The notes below the pieces were generated by a model. That model was given only the letters and a program-made list of their open reading frames with translations, had not been told where the DNA came from and made no database searches. Shown here piece by piece: positions 1 through 7,993 of a stretch of 64,000 bases of DNA; within the stretch, counting starts at the first letter, position 1; every line of letters starts with the position of its first letter. Made by a program: the position numbers and the translations under genes. Location: NCBI GenBank assembly GCA_947503245.1, contig CANNCV010000002.1, positions 186,001 to 250,000 of the forward strand. Reading direction: 5' to 3'. The stretch is from an uncultured Sphingomonadaceae bacterium (lineage in GTDB: Bacteria; Pseudomonadota; Alphaproteobacteria; Sphingomonadales; Sphingomonadaceae).

Positions 1-281
1 ATCATCCATTGCCGGATCGATTCAGGATCTTCACCAGCAGCGATACGCGTGCGGACCTGATGGCGCATATCACCCGCCAGAGAAGCATCAGAATCAGCGA
101 TGGATTGGCTTTGGCACGTCACGCAGCGCAATGTCAGCATAAGATCGGCAGCTAGCGCCTCTTGCTCTGGGTCTGCCAATTGCTGATTGGCATAAGGCGC
201 ATCTGGCAATCTGCTCTGCGCACAAATAGGCTGCGTCAACATGGCAGCCAATGCAAAGGATATGATCAGTACAACGCGCAT
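1..281 (-). CDS. ccmH: Cytochrome c-type biogenesis protein CcmH (partial, C-terminus beyond the left edge)
   Basis: Periplasmic thioredox subunit of the cytochrome c maturation system; it reduces or presents apocytochrome CxxCH cysteines to the heme lyase CcmF. The visible 93 residues start with a signal peptide (MRVVLIISFALAAMLTQPICA) and continue with an acidic linker and the family hallmark L-R-C-V-T-C-Q-S-Q, which holds the redox Cys pair. The ATG at 281 shares one base with the ccmG stop codon, so translation is probably coupled. The frame is still open at base 1, so the end of CcmH and any CcmI lie outside the window. Identity is secure from motif and position. Confidence 0.93.
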   Translation of the reverse strand, partial: MRVVLIISFALAAMLTQPICAQSRLPDAPYANQQLADPEQEALAADLMLTLRCVTCQSQSIADSDASLAGDMRHQVRTRIAAGEDPESIRQWM

Positions 282-838
282 CACCGTGCCTCTTCCAATT
301 TGGCAAGCAGCACCGGGATTGTATCACTGCGAATATCACCAATATGCTGATAGACTATTTTGCCTTTGCCATCGATAACAAAGGTTTCCGGTACACCTGA
401 AGAACCAAGGTTTAATTGCAGTGCGCTTATGCGATCAGATGCGATACGTTCATAAGGATTGCCATTGCGCGCCAGGAAGCGGTTAATATCGGGGCTGCTA
501 TCACGAATAGCGACACCATAGATTTTCGCGCCTCTGGCTTTCAATGTCTCCAGATGCGGTGCCTCAGCAATGCACGGCACGCACCAGCTTGCAAAAATAT
601 TGAGCAATTTGGGTTGGCCATCAGCAAAATCACTACGGCTCAGGCCGGGCTGTCCGTCAAAAGCGGCTGGCAAATCAAATTGCGGCAAATCCAAACCGAC
701 CAGCTTTGATGTGATAACGCGTTCAGATGGGTTGGAAAGGCTGTAAGCGGCTATAGCCAGAATCGCGACGACAAGGATTAACGGCAGCCAAAGCGCCAAA
801 CGAAAGCCCGATTTTGCTGGATTTTCTGTCATCATCAC
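281..838 (-). CDS. ccmG: Thiol:disulfide interchange protein CcmG/DsbE
   Basis: Membrane-anchored periplasmic thioredoxin-like protein that keeps apocytochrome c heme-binding cysteines reduced. About 185 residues, normal for the family. One membrane anchor lies at residues 15-33, followed by a thioredoxin fold with active site W85-C-V-P-C89 and the GVPETFVIDGKG cis-Pro region. The first codon of the frame is GTG at 838; ATG codons follow at 835 and 832 and either could be the true start. It lies 11 bases after ccmF and overlaps ccmH by one base. Confidence 0.95.
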   Translation of the reverse strand: MMMTENPAKSGFRLALWLPLILVVAILAIAAYSLSNPSERVITSKLVGLDLPQFDLPAAFDGQPGLSRSDFADGQPKLLNIFASWCVPCIAEAPHLETLKARGAKIYGVAIRDSSPDINRFLARNGNPYERIASDRISALQLNLGSSGVPETFVIDGKGKIVYQHIGDIRSDTIPVLLAKLEEAR

Positions 839-849
839 TGCCCTGACAA

Positions 850-2808
850 TTACGCCATCGCCGGATCGGTGGAACCCTGTCCAGCCTCAGCCTTAACCGG
901 CCTGCGCCTGACTTGAACCAGCCTACCGATCAAGGACAATAAGCCGCCAAAACCGATTAAAAGACCACCAAGCCATATAAAGTGCACAAAAGGCTTCCAC
1001 CAAAGGCGCAATTGCCAGCGTCCATCTGCCGCCTGCTCCCCAAGCACAGCATAAAGCTGGCCGCCAAACCACTGAGTATGCAAAGCGGCTTCGCTGGTAT
1101 TGGTGAAAGGTTTAACAAAGTTGCGTGATTGCGGCTCAAGCATAACCACCTGACCACCCGATTTTGCACTTATACGTGCCGCAAGTGCTGTCCAATTAGG
1201 GCCAGCCACCGGCTCAATACCCTCAAGCGTTACCGTCCAACCAGCAACCTCATGGCTTTCTCCAACTTGGGATGCCACTAGGCGTTCTGTCGTAAAGGCG
1301 GACTCTGTGGCCATTCCAGCAAGACTGACCGCCACACCAAGATGTGCCAAGACCATGCCATAGGTGGGCAATGGGGTGCGGCGCAGATTGCGTTTCCATA
1401 AGGGGTAAAGGCTGGCAATCGCCAACCCTGCAGCCAAGACCAGACCAATTGATGGCAACAGGCCAGCATCCGGTGCGAATATAACCAGAGCAAGCAACGC
1501 CAAAGCCGCCGCCATTGCAGATATGGCCATGGCAGTGGTCACGCGCTGCAAACTGTCTTTGCGCCAACGCAGCATTGGCCCAACCGCCATAACAATCAGC
1601 ATAGGCACAAAAAAGATCGCGGAAACCGGATTGAAATAGGGTGGACCGACAGAAACCTGCTCGCCCATCGCTTCTGTGACCAAGGGATATAAGGTGCCCA
1701 TCAAGACAATGGCCAACAAAGCCATCAGCAAGACATTATTGGCAACCAGTGCGGTTTCACGGCTTACAATCTGAAACTTCGCACCCTCGGTCACGGTGTT
1801 TGCCCGCAAACCAAATAATGCCATTGCGCCGCCAATATAAACTGCCAGCAAAATCAGAATGAATGTGCCGCGCTCAGGGTCCACCGCAAAAGCGTGAACA
1901 CTGGTCAAAATACCGGATCGTACCAAGAATGTACCGACCATCGACATAGAAAAAGCAACAACGGCCAGCATAACTGTCCAAGCCTTCAAAGCGCCGCGCG
2001 ATGCCAGAACAGTGACCGAATGCAGCAATGCCGTCGCTGCCAACCATGGCATTAAAGAGGCATTCTCAACCGGATCCCAGAACCACCAGCCGCCCCAGCC
2101 CAGTTCATAATAGGCCCAATAGCTGCCAGCAGTAATACCCAGTGTCAGGAAAATCCACGCACCCAATACCCATGGCCGCATGGCCCGCGCAAAGGCTGGT
2201 CCAACCTCACGAGTTATCAACGCGCCCACAGCGAATGAGAATGCGATAGAAAGACCAACATAGCCAAAATACAGCGTGGGCGGATGGAAGGACAGGCCCG
2301 GGTCTTGCAAAAGCGGGTTCAAACCATTGCCTTCTAAAGGCACAGGTGACAGCCGTTCAAACGGATTGGACGATAGCAGGATGAATGCATAAAACCCTAT
2401 GCTGACAAAGGCTTGGCCCGCCAATGTCGCAATCATCATGCGCTCGCTAATGCGTTTTTCCAGCAATGCCACCAAGGCACCCGATGCGGCCATGATGGAT
2501 ACCCATAGCAACATAGAACCTTCGTGATTGCCCCAACTGCCGGCAAATTTATACAGCATAGGCTTTAATGAATGACTGTGCGTCGCGACCAGTTTTACCG
2601 ACAGGTCGGTCACCATGAAAAGCCAGATCAAACATATAAAGGACAGGCTGACCAGAAGCCCCTGTAATATCGCTGTCGGGCGAATAGCGCTGGCATAAGC
2701 CGCCCCTTGCCCGTCACCATTGCGAAGCGCCAAAACGCCCATGAAAAGCTGACCAATAGCTAGCGCTCCAGCCAGCCAAAGAAACGCCAGACCGATTTCT
2801 GCAATCAT
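850..2808 (-). CDS. ccmF: Heme lyase CcmF (cytochrome c maturation)
   Basis: Polytopic inner-membrane protein that ligates heme, delivered by CcmE, to apocytochrome c. 652 residues with many hydrophobic segments. It carries the tryptophan-rich WWD signature (GGWWFWDPVENASLMPW, roughly residues 235-251) that binds heme on the periplasmic side. Length is typical. The start ATG overlaps the ccmE stop by 4 bases (ATGA type), indicating coupled translation. It acts with ccmE upstream and ccmG and ccmH downstream. Confidence 0.97.
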   Translation of the reverse strand: MIAEIGLAFLWLAGALAIGQLFMGVLALRNGDGQGAAYASAIRPTAILQGLLVSLSFICLIWLFMVTDLSVKLVATHSHSLKPMLYKFAGSWGNHEGSMLLWVSIMAASGALVALLEKRISERMMIATLAGQAFVSIGFYAFILLSSNPFERLSPVPLEGNGLNPLLQDPGLSFHPPTLYFGYVGLSIAFSFAVGALITREVGPAFARAMRPWVLGAWIFLTLGITAGSYWAYYELGWGGWWFWDPVENASLMPWLAATALLHSVTVLASRGALKAWTVMLAVVAFSMSMVGTFLVRSGILTSVHAFAVDPERGTFILILLAVYIGGAMALFGLRANTVTEGAKFQIVSRETALVANNVLLMALLAIVLMGTLYPLVTEAMGEQVSVGPPYFNPVSAIFFVPMLIVMAVGPMLRWRKDSLQRVTTAMAISAMAAALALLALVIFAPDAGLLPSIGLVLAAGLAIASLYPLWKRNLRRTPLPTYGMVLAHLGVAVSLAGMATESAFTTERLVASQVGESHEVAGWTVTLEGIEPVAGPNWTALAARISAKSGGQVVMLEPQSRNFVKPFTNTSEAALHTQWFGGQLYAVLGEQAADGRWQLRLWWKPFVHFIWLGGLLIGFGGLLSLIGRLVQVRRRPVKAEAGQGSTDPAMA

Positions 2809-3269
2809 TGGCCGCCACGCATTGAAGATTTGCTGGTGCTGTTTTCGATTGCTGTTTTGTCAATCCCGTCCAATTCGCGCGGCATATAATTTTCATCATG
2901 CTTGGCCAACAGATTATCAGCAACAAAGACACCGTCTGCATTTAACCGGCCTTCCGCAACCACACCTGATCCTTCAACAAAAAGATCAGGAGTAATGCCG
3001 CGATAACTGACCGGCACTATGGCTTCTCCATCGCCTACCAGAAAATTAACTGTGATGCCGTCATTGGCGGTTTTGATGGAATCGAGCTGAACCATTCCGC
3101 CCAAACGGATGGCACGGTCAACTTCAACGTTTTTTTCAGTGAGTTCAGACGGCGTATAAAAATATGATGCCTGATTACGCAGGGCATATATTGCCAGCAA
3201 TGATGCAGCGACCAATATAATGACAGCGCCCATAATCAGGATCAACCGTTGGTGTTTGGCCTTCATCAT
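2805..3269 (-). CDS. ccmE: Heme chaperone CcmE
   Basis: Periplasmic heme chaperone, anchored by one N-terminal membrane segment (residues 9-28), that carries heme covalently from CcmC to CcmF. 154 residues. The OB-fold core ends in A-K-H-D-E-N-Y-M-P, which contains the heme-binding His and the downstream Tyr of the HxxxY motif. The start codon overlaps the end of ccmD by 4 bases and the stop overlaps ccmF by 4 bases. Confidence 0.96.
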   Translation of the reverse strand: MMKAKHQRLILIMGAVIILVAASLLAIYALRNQASYFYTPSELTEKNVEVDRAIRLGGMVQLDSIKTANDGITVNFLVGDGEAIVPVSYRGITPDLFVEGSGVVAEGRLNADGVFVADNLLAKHDENYMPRELDGIDKTAIENSTSKSSMRGGQ

Positions 3270-3394
3270 TTGCGCCGTGTCTCCTCAAGCCTTTGCTCTG
3301 CACGGCGCATGGCCGATAGGCAATAGGCGGTCAAAAATATTGTGCCGCTCACACCCAGTGCATAAGCTGCGATGACAAAATCCATCTGGGTCAT
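3266..3394 (-). CDS. ccmD: Heme exporter protein CcmD (small membrane subunit)
   Basis: 42-residue single-span membrane protein that helps release holo-CcmE from CcmABC. The sequence begins MTQMDFVIAAYALG, has one hydrophobic helix, and ends in a charged cytoplasmic tail (RRAEQRLEETRRK), as in CcmD proteins. I chose the ATG at 3394 because it overlaps the ccmC stop as ATGA; the open frame extends further upstream inside ccmC, but that part is unlike CcmD. Assignment rests mainly on position and general pattern because the family is poorly conserved. Confidence 0.85.
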   Translation of the reverse strand: MTQMDFVIAAYALGVSGTIFLTAYCLSAMRRAEQRLEETRRK

Positions 3395-4122
3395 ACTGCC
3401 GCCCGCCTGCGCAATTTTGCTTCGGTCCGAATATCGGCAAGCAATTGCCGCATGCGCATTAAGATGATTGCGGCGAACAATAATGTGAAGCCGATCACAG
3501 CCAGGCTTAAAGGCCATAAAAATACACCATCAATAGATGACTTGCCGGCCGTAATACTGGCTGGTTGATGCAGGCTGTTCCACCATTCCACTGATCGGTT
3601 GATGATGGGGATATTGATGACGCCCACAATGCCAAAAATCGATGCAATACGCGCTGCGCCTGTTCGGCCAGCCGCAGCTTGCGATTGGGCTTCTTTCGCC
3701 AATGCCAGATAACCAAGATACAATAGCAGTAATACGAACATGGAGGTCAACCGGCCATCCCATACCCACCAAGTGCCCCAAGTAGGCTTTGCCCAAATAG
3801 ACCCGGTTGCTAGACATATGGCCGTAAAAAATACACCGGGAACCGCTGACGCGCGGGCAGCCACACCAGCCAATGGATGTTTCCACACCAGTTCAACCAC
3901 ACTGGCAATGGCTATGCTGGTCCACCCTGCCATGCCCAGCCATGCAGCGGGAACATGAATATAGAGAATGCGGACTGTTTCCCCCATTAAACGATCAGCA
4001 GGAGCGAAAAAGAAACCCCAGACCAGCCCACAGCTTATCAATGCCAGGCCGGACACAAGAAAAATCAATGTCAATGGGCGGGCCAAAGAGAGAAAACGAT
4101 TGGGGTTTGCAAAACCATGCAT
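3391..4122 (-). CDS. ccmC: Heme exporter/delivery protein CcmC
   Basis: Inner-membrane WWD-family protein that loads heme onto CcmE. 243 residues with about six membrane segments and the heme-handling motif W-G-T-W-W-V-W-D-G-R-L-T. It is the first gene of this ccm run. ccmA and ccmB, which usually precede ccmC and encode the ABC transporter part, are not upstream here; the preceding gene is an amino acid dehydrogenase. A promoter probably lies within 4123-4300, but I cannot name its boxes. Confidence 0.95.
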   Translation of the reverse strand: MHGFANPNRFLSLARPLTLIFLVSGLALISCGLVWGFFFAPADRLMGETVRILYIHVPAAWLGMAGWTSIAIASVVELVWKHPLAGVAARASAVPGVFFTAICLATGSIWAKPTWGTWWVWDGRLTSMFVLLLLYLGYLALAKEAQSQAAAGRTGAARIASIFGIVGVINIPIINRSVEWWNSLHQPASITAGKSSIDGVFLWPLSLAVIGFTLLFAAIILMRMRQLLADIRTEAKLRRRAAV

Positions 4123-4300
4123 GTGTTAACAGACTATCCGTATCAGATTTGCCCGGCACAATAGCTGGACTGTTTGATAAACGACCCTTTATCGGAATGC
4201 GTGTTGCCACGACTTTGATCAAGTCTCAAGCGTTCAATGTCCATAACGGATATAATCATCAGGAAATAGGAAAGTTCCCTAACAATTACGCAGGAAGCTA

Positions 4301-5359
4301 TTAAATGCGGCCAATCTTTGCTTGAGCCATAGCATCAGCAACATTTGCGGCTGGAACGTTATCTGCACGGCTTTGCGCCCATATTTCGTGCAATCGTGCA
4401 GGGATTTTGGAAACTTCCGCCATAACACTGTCAACACTGCAATGGACGCCATCCCTTTGCGCCAGATATTCACGCGCGACGCTAATAATTCCGCCAGCAT
4501 TGATGACATAGTCCGGCGCATAAGTGATTCCGCGCGTATGCAAGACCGACGCATGGCGTGCCTCTGCCAATTGGTTATTCGCGCCGCCAGCAATCACCTT
4601 GGCTGACAAGGTTTCTAGAGAGCGATCATCCAAAATGGCGCCCAATGCATTAGGGCTGAAAACATCAGCCTCAACCTGCATAATGTCATCCAGCCCAACA
4701 TGTTCAGCGCCCAGCTCGTCTGCCAGAGCAGCAACGCGGTCATGTACAACATCGGCGAGAAACAGTTTCGCGCCATCCGCAGCGAGCAAACGTGCAAGCT
4801 TGCCACCAACGCTGCCCACGCCCTGTATCGCGATGCGGACACCGCGCAAATCGTCAGTTTTCAAACCTTCGGCAACAGCGGCTTTAACACCCAGATAGAC
4901 ACCCTGCGCCGTAAATGGCCCGGGATCACCACCAGCATTATTGGCATTGTCGGTTGGCAGGCCAGAAACAAAAGATGTTTTTTGCGATAATGCAACCATA
5001 TCGGCATCGGTCATGCCAACATCTTCAGCGGTAACATAGCGCCCGCCCATATCATTTACCGCATCGCCAAACGCTGCCAACATTTCAGGCGTTTTACGCC
5101 CATCACTGCCCGCCAATATGACGGCCTTGCCGCCGCCCATGGGCAAATCCGCCATGGCATTTTTATAGCTCATCCCGCGGGAAAGTCGCAAAGCGTCTGT
5201 GACTGCATGGGCCGGATCAGTATAATGCCAGAAGCGGGTGCCCCCAGCTGCGGGGCCCAAATAGGTTGAGTGCAGAGCGATAATCGCACGTAATCCCGTA
5301 GCCTCATCATGCACCATATGGATGCATTCATGGTTATCGAAATCAGGCAAATTCCACAT
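4301..5359 (-). CDS. Glu/Leu/Phe/Val dehydrogenase family protein, leucine-dehydrogenase type
   Basis: NAD-dependent oxidative deamination of branched-chain (or related) amino acids to 2-oxo acids; cytoplasmic. 352 residues. Substrate-domain signatures are GPAAGGTR, then M-S-Y-K66-N and the catalytic M-G-G-G-K78. The Rossmann domain has IAIQGVGSVGG. This pattern is closer to leucine/phenylalanine dehydrogenase than to GdhA, which is encoded separately at 29187. The frame stays open upstream into the tRNA-His gene, but the ATG at 5359 has a GGAGAG ribosome site and is where family homology begins. Exact substrate preference cannot be read from sequence. Confidence 0.88.
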   Translation of the reverse strand: MWNLPDFDNHECIHMVHDEATGLRAIIALHSTYLGPAAGGTRFWHYTDPAHAVTDALRLSRGMSYKNAMADLPMGGGKAVILAGSDGRKTPEMLAAFGDAVNDMGGRYVTAEDVGMTDADMVALSQKTSFVSGLPTDNANNAGGDPGPFTAQGVYLGVKAAVAEGLKTDDLRGVRIAIQGVGSVGGKLARLLAADGAKLFLADVVHDRVAALADELGAEHVGLDDIMQVEADVFSPNALGAILDDRSLETLSAKVIAGGANNQLAEARHASVLHTRGITYAPDYVINAGGIISVAREYLAQRDGVHCSVDSVMAEVSKIPARLHEIWAQSRADNVPAANVADAMAQAKIGRI

Positions 5360-5449
5360 CAGAGCACTCTCCGGCAATTTCACACCATGATCACTGATCA
5401 TATTCGCGACCAAGATCATGGATGTGACAATGAAATCCCGAAGAAATAA

Positions 5450-5527
5450 TGGGGCGATCGAGGGGTCTCGAACCCCCGACCTCCGGTACCACAAACCGGC
5501 GCTCTAACCAACTGAGCTACGATCGCC
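5450..5527 (-). tRNA. tRNA-His (GTG anticodon)
   Basis: Reading the minus strand gives a complete cloverleaf: acceptor GCGATCG pairs with CGATCGC, D-arm GCTC/GAGC, anticodon stem CCGGT/ACCGG with loop TTGTGGT (anticodon GTG), and T-arm with TTCGAGA. The discriminator is C73 opposite a genome-encoded extra G at position -1, the normal histidine identity element, and CCA is encoded. The gene lies about 90 bases upstream of the amino acid dehydrogenase on the same strand. Confidence 0.96.
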
Positions 5528-5775
5528 ACATATTTCCTGTCGAAGATTTCATCCGACCAAGAGCGGCTCTTAGAGAGGGTTCCTAACCAGCGTCAAGAAC
5601 CTTAGCGGCCGCACAACATATCTTGCTGATATTCGTCCGATAGCAAAACTCTATGGCCCGTCAAGCATGCATGTTTGTAATATTATTCCTAAGGTCATTT
5701 TATTTGCGTTTTCGCTGCAGCCCTACTGCGCAAATAAAGCTTTAGCAGAATCGCATCCGCGCATCCTGATAAGGT

Positions 5776-6816
5776 TTACAGAGGGTCCCAAATACGCCGC
5801 ACCAGCTCGGCTGGCCGTTTTTGCCCATCTATCAAAGCATATTCTGTAAACAGTGAATTGCCGACCTGCACATCGATATCCAGCGCGAACCAACGCGTAT
5901 CTATTACGGCCTGTTGCTGAATTTGCGGGCGAATTGCAGTCTGGCTCTGGCCTATCATCTGCCAAAATGACAATATACTGGTAAAGCCCTGCTCAGGACG
6001 CTGGCGCAATATGTCACTAATGCGCGAGGCGGGGTAGGATGCTGGCAATAACGATGCGACAAGCGGATAATGCTCTGGTCGTAGCTGGTTGATATTATAA
6101 CGCGATAATTCCGCCACTGGCAAAGCGCATAGCCATGGCTGCAAAGTGGCATAAACCTCATCATTCATACCCCGCACAGCACGCAATTCAGCAATATCGT
6201 GGATCAGCTGGCCGCCAGTGCGATAGGGTTTGTCTTGCCGCAAATAATAGCCATCCTCTGCCCCGCCAATTTCGGGCTGCTCATCACTATCAATCCAATC
6301 AGCTGTAGCAGCAGCAATTGCTTGCGCTTCTCTTTGGTCAATTTGCAGAATATTCGCCAAACGAACAAATTGCTCTACCCCCAATGGGCGTACGGAAAGA
6401 TTGCCATTATCTCCGCTAACCAGCCCGTTAATATTAAAACAGATACCGGCATCACGCGCCTCTATTCGGCCAATCCCTTGCTGGCCAGCACCATTGTCCA
6501 GCGGCACGGTCCATGTCAGTGTCGCATCATCACTGGTAACTGGTGGTAAGCGACCGCCCTCCTGTTTCAATATAGTAATGCGCTGCAATGAAATGGCTTC
6601 CAACCCGAAGCCTGACCAGCGAGCAGCATTACGGTCAGCGCTGTTGATCGCCAAATTGGTGGCCAGTGAGGTGCGCTCCAGCATCAGTGCTGCGACGACA
6701 GACAATATCGCAACCAACAAAAGCACCGTCAGCAAGGCGGCACCGGCTTCACCATATTTTGGTGTGATAATGGTCCGCTGTTCGGTGCGCGCTATTCTGC
6801 GTAATACCCGCATCAT
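5776..6816 (-). CDS. gspK: Type II secretion system minor pseudopilin GspK
   Basis: Tip subunit of the type II secretion pseudopilus. 346 residues. The short leader ends in a prepilin-type site followed by a hydrophobic helix (GAALLTVLLLVAILSVVAAL, residues 25-44), and then a large periplasmic domain with the GspK pattern (INGLV, WIDSDEQPE, LRAVRGM). The start overlaps the gspJ stop by 4 bases; a second ATG follows one codon later. Only I, J and K are present here; the genes for the secretin, ATPase, platform, major pseudopilin and GspL/M are absent from the window. Confidence 0.93.
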   Translation of the reverse strand: MMRVLRRIARTEQRTIITPKYGEAGAALLTVLLLVAILSVVAALMLERTSLATNLAINSADRNAARWSGFGLEAISLQRITILKQEGGRLPPVTSDDATLTWTVPLDNGAGQQGIGRIEARDAGICFNINGLVSGDNGNLSVRPLGVEQFVRLANILQIDQREAQAIAAATADWIDSDEQPEIGGAEDGYYLRQDKPYRTGGQLIHDIAELRAVRGMNDEVYATLQPWLCALPVAELSRYNINQLRPEHYPLVASLLPASYPASRISDILRQRPEQGFTSILSFWQMIGQSQTAIRPQIQQQAVIDTRWFALDIDVQVGNSLFTEYALIDGQKRPAELVRRIWDPL

Positions 6817-7418
6817 AGCCTATAGCCCGGGCCAAGAGGAACGGTGAGGCGCAGCTGCGGGCTGTCTTTACGCAATATTGTCATCTCAATTGCAACAGGT
6901 TGATCAATTAAACGCTCCGCCCGCCAATCGTCTTGCCACACACCATTTTCAAATCTGTAGCGAATCGCGAAATCTTCGACATCATCAAACAACACAGTCT
7001 CTCGTCCTGCTATGCTGCCATCAATATGGTCATAGGCAAAGCGGCTCAGCACTCCGTCTTCATAGCGATATTCAATACGCTGCGCATTTTGCCCGCCAAT
7101 TTCATCAAGCTGTTGCACCCCGCCGCGCACCAAACCTATTACAACCGCGTCCTGCGTATAAAAAGCCGGCAATCTGTTGCCGCGATCATCCCTTGCAGGA
7201 CGCGGCAAGCTATGTGCCATATCTTGGCGTAAGATGGTGGTGAAACGGCGTAAAACCGCTTGTTCATCGGATTTTTCTCGCGCAATATTCTCGCTATCCA
7301 CACTCACGGTCAACAACGCCACCGCCGCACTTGCGAGCAACGCAAAAATGAAGAGGGCAACCATGACCTCTATCAATGTGAAGCCCGATGGCTTTGGCTG
7401 GTTGCGAAAACGCATCAT
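6813..7418 (-). CDS. gspJ: Type II secretion system minor pseudopilin GspJ
   Basis: Minor pseudopilin that joins GspI and GspK in the pseudopilus tip. 201 residues. The prepilin cleavage motif S-G^F-T-L-I-E-V-M-V-A-L, with the conserved Glu at +5 of the mature protein, is followed by the N-terminal assembly helix. The downstream domain has GspJ-like features (RRFTTILRQDM, RIEYRYEDGVLSR). It overlaps gspI by 4 bases and gspK by 4 bases. Confidence 0.93.
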   Translation of the reverse strand: MMRFRNQPKPSGFTLIEVMVALFIFALLASAAVALLTVSVDSENIAREKSDEQAVLRRFTTILRQDMAHSLPRPARDDRGNRLPAFYTQDAVVIGLVRGGVQQLDEIGGQNAQRIEYRYEDGVLSRFAYDHIDGSIAGRETVLFDDVEDFAIRYRFENGVWQDDWRAERLIDQPVAIEMTILRKDSPQLRLTVPLGPGYRL

Positions 7419-7840
7419 TGGGCCGCCTGCCGTATAATCTCCATCGTGAAGGGAGGACGCTCCTCACCCTGAAGCAAATCCGAGCGACCAACCTCCAGCT
7501 TGATGCGCACGATATTGGCCTGAGCATCAGCAGATATAGTGCGCGTCCATGCAAAGCGCATACCCATATTGCTGCGCTCTCCACTAGCCGAGCCCAATGA
7601 TGGCGGACGTGGATCTGTCAGAAGTTCAGCCGCAAGATTTTGCGCAACAATTTCCTCTGCCAGCCTATCATCAAGCCGCGCGGTCTGCACGGTGGTGTAT
7701 CCGGTTAGCCGTATCAGAGCGAGCGCAGCCAAACCGAAAATAGCCAGCGCAATCATCATCTCCAACAAAGTGAAGCCATTAGGGGCTTGCTGAGTGCGTC
7801 CCTGAAAAGCTTTGTGCAAAGAAGAAAATAGTGTCCGCAT
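7415..7840 (-). CDS. gspI: Type II secretion system minor pseudopilin GspI
   Basis: Minor pseudopilin that nucleates the tip complex with GspJ and GspK. 141 residues. An N-terminal leader is followed by N-G^F-T-L-L-E-M-M-I-A-L-A-I-F-G, the prepilin peptidase site and assembly helix. It is first in this three-gene run; upstream on the other strand is the Nramp transporter, so gspG and gspH are not adjacent. The promoter must lie in 7841-7993. Confidence 0.92.
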   Translation of the reverse strand: MRTLFSSLHKAFQGRTQQAPNGFTLLEMMIALAIFGLAALALIRLTGYTTVQTARLDDRLAEEIVAQNLAAELLTDPRPPSLGSASGERSNMGMRFAWTRTISADAQANIVRIKLEVGRSDLLQGEERPPFTMEIIRQAAQ

Positions 7841-7993
7841 AGGGCACTCTATAAGCGCGAAAGACGATCACTGCATCAAGGAAATCATGTGCATAAATCG
7901 AAGCTGGTGGAATAGTTTGTGCTGCCATTGCACCACCGGCACAATAGGATAATGCTATACTGGCACAAAACATTGTGGATCAGGAGCTACAGA

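Noticed and set aside
5360-5494. N-terminal extension of the amino acid dehydrogenase
   Set aside because: It runs into the tRNA-His gene and has no family similarity; the ATG at 5359 has a proper ribosome site.
5450-5527. tRNA-His considered as the unusual alphaproteobacterial form lacking G-1
   Set aside because: A G at -1 and C73 are encoded, so it is the ordinary type.
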